Of a stretch of 7,070 nucleotides of DNA, positions 5,577 to 7,070 are shown piece after piece (positions within the stretch are counted from its first letter, which is position 1; the number at the start of each line of letters is the position of its first letter). The stretch lies in the NCBI GenBank assembly GCA_012518155.1, contig JAAYTC010000159.1:1-7070 (forward strand), written 5' to 3'. Made by a program: the position numbers and the translations under genes. The notes beneath the pieces were generated by a model. It saw nothing but the letters and a program-made list of their open reading frames with translations. It was not told where the DNA came from and did not search any database. The stretch is from Bacteroidales bacterium (GTDB taxonomy: Bacteria > Bacteroidota > Bacteroidia > Bacteroidales > Dysgonomonadaceae).

Positions 5577-6893
5577 TCAAATCTCCAACAAGGCCTTTTC
5601 CCCGCTGCTTCCTCGGAACAACATATCAGTGGGGTTCTCCAATAGCTGCTTTACACGAGTCAAGAAACCGACCGACTCCTTCCCGTCCACTACACGGTGG
5701 TCGTACGACAATGCCACGTACATCATGGGGCGTATGACTACCTGCCCATCGATAGCGACGGGGCGCTCCAGGATATTGTGCATGCCCAAGATGGCCGACT
5801 GCGGCGGGTTGATCAGTGGAGTGGACAACATGGAACCAAAGATGCCACCGTTGGTCACGGTAAACGTTCCACCGGACATCTCGGGGATCGATAATCGTCC
5901 TTCACGTGCTTTCTCGGCCACATCCGCGATCGCACGCTCTATCTCGGCCAATCCCAAACTCTCCACGTTGCGCACCACCGGTACCATCAATCCCTTGGGG
6001 GCACTCACCGCCACCGAAATATCCACGTAATCGTACGTCACCAAGTTCTCGCCATCTAACATGGCATTCACGTTCGGGAATTCCTGTAAGGCCACGGAAC
6101 AGGCTTTCAGGAAAAACGACATGAAACCTAACTTGGTACCGTGCTCTTCCACGAAGGCACTCTGGTATTTTTTACGAATATCCATGATGGGCTTCATATC
6201 CACCTCGTTAAATGTGGTGAGCATGGCCGTCTCGTTCTTCACCGACACCAACCGTTCGCTCAACTTCCTGCGCAACGAACTCAGTCGGCTGCTTTTTGAT
6301 TCACGGCTGGGTGGTTTTCTGAAACTGCTGCTCGAAACACCGTCACCGCGTACCGCGCCTAAGGACGCTAAGGATGCTAAAGATGCTTCCACGTCTTCAC
6401 GCTTTAAACGCCTTAACCCGCTAAGGACGTCGTCCACCGACAAGTCATGCGACTCCATCACCTTTTTTGCAAGGGGGGTGATCTTTATGTTGTCGTGCTC
6501 CCCTGATCCCTTAATTCCATCTTCGTTGCCACTTGCTTGCAACGATGGGATAGAGTCCGCGGATTCTTCCGATTGGGCCGTATCCCGGGCCCCTCCTTTA
6601 TCGTGAGCCGGGGAAGGTTCGGATGCCGCGGGATCAGGGGATGCATCGGGCTGCACCGACGTATCGATGGTACAGGCTACCGCCCCCACTTCCAACATAT
6701 CTCCTTCGGACGCCTTTAACGAGATTTTCCCGGCCTGATCCGCTATCAGCATCAGCGTGGCCTTATCCGATTCCAGCTCGGCGATTTCGGCATTCTTATG
6801 CACTATATCGCCCTCCTTCACGAGCCAGTGAAAAAGCTCCACGTGGGAGATGGATTCACCGGGGCTGGGTACCTTTATTTCGATGATCGACAT
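5577..6893 (-). CDS. odhB: Dihydrolipoyllysine-residue succinyltransferase, E2 of 2-oxoglutarate dehydrogenase
   Basis: E2 forms the core of the cytosolic 2-oxoglutarate dehydrogenase complex of the TCA cycle. Its swinging lipoyl group takes the succinyl unit from E1 and passes it to CoA. Domains in 438 residues: a lipoyl domain (1-77) with ESDKAT and lipoyl-lysine K44; a Ser/Pro/Asp/Glu-rich linker (about 78-134); a peripheral subunit-binding domain (about 136-171); a second linker; and the catalytic domain (about 203-432). The catalytic domain contains TFTVTNGGIFGSMLSTPLI, INPPQSAILGMH (371-382) and the active-site motif HRVVDG, with H399 and D403. The catalytic stretch is close to SucB rather than pyruvate-dehydrogenase E2, so succinyltransferase is favoured. 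The binding domain is unusual: the normal GTGxGGR loop is replaced by a shorter SGLRR. The ATG at 6891-6893 directly precedes the lipoyl domain, and no Shine-Dalgarno is seen. The probable E1 gene ends 99 bp upstream. Synonym sucB. Confidence 0.95.
   Translation of the reverse strand: MSIIEIKVPSPGESISHVELFHWLVKEGDIVHKNAEIAELESDKATLMLIADQAGKISLKASEGDMLEVGAVACTIDTSVQPDASPDPAASEPSPAHDKGGARDTAQSEESADSIPSLQASGNEDGIKGSGEHDNIKITPLAKKVMESHDLSVDDVLSGLRRLKREDVEASLASLASLGAVRGDGVSSSSFRKPPSRESKSSRLSSLRRKLSERLVSVKNETAMLTTFNEVDMKPIMDIRKKYQSAFVEEHGTKLGFMSFFLKACSVALQEFPNVNAMLDGENLVTYDYVDISVAVSAPKGLMVPVVRNVESLGLAEIERAIADVAEKAREGRLSIPEMSGGTFTVTNGGIFGSMLSTPLINPPQSAILGMHNILERPVAIDGQVVIRPMMYVALSYDHRVVDGKESVGFLTRVKQLLENPTDMLFRGSSGEKALLEI
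6360..6386. repeat. In-frame 9-bp tandem triplet within odhB
   Basis: TAAGGACGC, TAAGGATGC and TAAAGATGC lie head to tail. On the minus strand they encode the repeated tripeptide Ala-Ser-Leu (VEASLASLASLG, residues 168-179), just after the subunit-binding domain. The 9-bp unit keeps the reading frame, so copy-number change would only alter linker length. Confidence 0.8.
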
Positions 6894-6992
6894 ATAAATA
6901 TGTTATTGAATGTATTTATTCTATTTAAACACGTCGCGTAAAATGAGCCTATCGAGTTGAACAGACGATCCTGAAACCAGTAAAAGCAGGGA
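6894..6992 (-). other. Intergenic spacer between the probable odhA and odhB
   Basis: These 99 bp separate the upstream stop codon from the odhB ATG, both on the minus strand. The part next to odhB is strongly AT-rich, as is usual for Bacteroidota 5' leaders. I see no good TAnnTTTG box on the minus strand and no terminator hairpin. Co-transcription with the upstream gene is therefore the simpler reading, although a separate weak promoter cannot be excluded. Confidence 0.4.
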
Positions 6993-7070
6993 TTACTCGA
7001 ATGCTTTCTCGATGATAATCGCTTGATTTATCTTGTGCAACGCGGTGAGCCCCTCGGCAGTAACCCCGCT
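6993..7070 (-). CDS. odhA: C-terminal 25 codons of a gene, probably 2-oxoglutarate dehydrogenase E1 (start outside window)
   Basis: The minus strand is open from the right edge to a TAA at 6993-6995. It encodes 25 residues ending HKINQAIIIEKAFE. The pattern of a Gly-Leu-Thr stretch, then HK, then an amphipathic helix ending (I)IEKAF(E), recalls the C-terminal helix of Bacteroidota 2-oxoglutarate dehydrogenase E1 (thiamine diphosphate-dependent). E1 normally lies directly upstream of odhB in an odhA-odhB operon. The assignment rests on this position plus a weak C-terminal resemblance; the fragment is too short to show any catalytic motif. Another gene upstream of odhB remains possible. Confidence 0.55.
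   Translation of the reverse strand, partial: SGVTAEGLTALHKINQAIIIEKAFE

Noticed and set aside
6061..6606. Plus-strand open frame of 181 codons opposite odhB, plus smaller ones from 5629 to 6886
   Set aside because: They are shadows of the odhB gene. They have no recognisable motif or start context, and odhB has intact lipoyl, binding and catalytic domains.

Overview
The window looks like ordinary chromosomal DNA from a member of the Bacteroidota, probably Bacteroidales. Three things suggest this. The MutS, thymidine kinase and PcrA/UvrD-like sequences read like their Bacteroidota versions. The genes lack clear Shine-Dalgarno sequences. One promoter carries a perfect Bacteroidota-type -7 box (TAnnTTTG). 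Coding regions are moderately GC-rich, while the gaps between genes are strongly AT-rich. No phage, transposon, CRISPR, rRNA or tRNA genes were seen. Genus and species cannot be read from the sequence alone.

Layout from left to right. (1) The C-terminal two thirds of the mismatch-repair ATPase MutS (1-1634, cut by the left edge) is followed 16 bp later on the same strand by a complete thymidine kinase gene, tdk (1651-2253). The two are probably co-transcribed. (2) An AT-rich 145-bp gap holds an imperfect inverted repeat and leads into a 156-residue secreted protein, probably a small outer-membrane beta-barrel of unknown role (2399-2869). It ends in a strong intrinsic terminator (about 2911-2950). 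(3) A tandem array of four 23-bp units (2947-3038) begins at the terminator's tail. A promoter with a perfect -7 box then sits only 4 nt before the ATG of a 783-residue PcrA/UvrD-type helicase (3086-5437). (4) After a 139-bp convergent junction, the minus strand carries the E2 (succinyltransferase) component of 2-oxoglutarate dehydrogenase, odhB/sucB (5577-6893). Upstream of it at the right edge lie the last 25 codons of a gene that is probably the E1 component, odhA/sucA.

Functionally, the left part is genome maintenance and nucleotide salvage (MutS, Tdk, PcrA-like helicase), interrupted by a cell-envelope gene. The right part is a TCA-cycle dehydrogenase operon read in the opposite direction. 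I found no convincing undescribed multi-gene system. The points most worth checking are the 23-bp tandem array, the possibly leaderless helicase mRNA, and the shortened subunit-binding domain in the E2 protein.
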